Shown one piece after another: positions 39,821-39,847 of a stretch of 39,847 nt of DNA (positions are counted from its first letter, which is position 1; every line of letters begins with the position of its first letter). Under the pieces are notes generated by a model. The model was not told where the DNA came from, ran no database searches, and worked only from the letters and a program-made list of their open reading frames with translations. The stretch covers positions 1 through 39,847 of the forward strand of contig CANQNG010000019.1 in NCBI GenBank assembly GCA_947625155.1, given 5' to 3'. The position numbers were made by a program, and so were the translations under genes. This DNA comes from an uncultured Clostridia bacterium. GTDB taxonomy: Bacteria; Bacillota; Clostridia; Oscillospirales; Ruminococcaceae.

Positions 39821-39847
39821 CAATAAAAAAGAGAAAAGGAGTGTCAG

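Noticed and set aside
1-39847. tRNA, rRNA and CRISPR arrays
   Set aside because: No cloverleaf with GTTCGA-type loop, rRNA-like sequence or regularly spaced repeats was noticed by eye on either strand; a dedicated scan was not possible.

Overview
The window looks like the chromosome of a cellulosome-producing Ruminococcus-type member of the Oscillospiraceae (R. flavefaciens / R. champanellensis-like). This is an inference from five secreted proteins that carry C-terminal dockerins (a GH9 cellulase, a GH5 cellulase, a PL11 rhamnogalacturonan lyase, a BspA-like LRR protein and an unrecognised protein), from Firmicutes-style AGGAGG ribosome binding sites, and from moderately high GC in the housekeeping genes with more AT-rich accessory genes. 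No rRNA, tRNA or CRISPR array was seen. Promoters are unusually legible: fourteen are listed, all with a 17-bp spacer, and six of these are exact TTGACA/TATAAT.

Left end, minus strand (57-2347): a three-gene operon from one perfect promoter, encoding two P-loop kinase-like proteins and a beta-helix-like protein ending in one membrane segment. Next (2409-6578, minus) is a probable single operon running from an ECF-type sigma factor through a membrane anti-sigma-like protein, a small secreted protein, a possible 11-codon peptide and two dockerin proteins to a strong terminator. It looks like a cell-surface signalling unit wired to cellulosome components.

6617-13991 (minus) mixes housekeeping and cellulosome genes: a Nudix-HAD fusion, then a divergent methionyl-tRNA synthetase, a GH9-CBM3c-dockerin cellulase and a Nudix-MutY fusion. 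The last two overlap by ATGA. A GH5 cellulase with dockerin diverges at 14170. It is followed by a Zn/Cd/Pb P-type ATPase behind an ArsR-type operator, a lipoprotein, a Nudix hydrolase and a CPBP protease.

21172-21615 is non-coding. It holds a terminator, a possible GH43 relic and a 163-bp MITE-like inverted-repeat element. Then come a PH/SHOCT-type membrane protein, the PL11 lyase, a SpoIIQ-like M23 protein, a heterodimeric ABC exporter with UDP-galactopyranose mutase, a membrane-anchored protein of unknown function, and an asnB-pyrB-guaA operon. This PyrB carries a fused PyrI-type zinc ribbon.

From the 3' end of guaA to the window edge the DNA is accessory: a DUF262/DUF1524 (GmrSD-like) protein, a frameshifted remnant resembling a mobile-element replication ATPase, a dense cluster of hairpins, and the N-terminal piece of a MobV-type relaxase. 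This fits guaA as an integration hotspot carrying a decayed mobilisable island.
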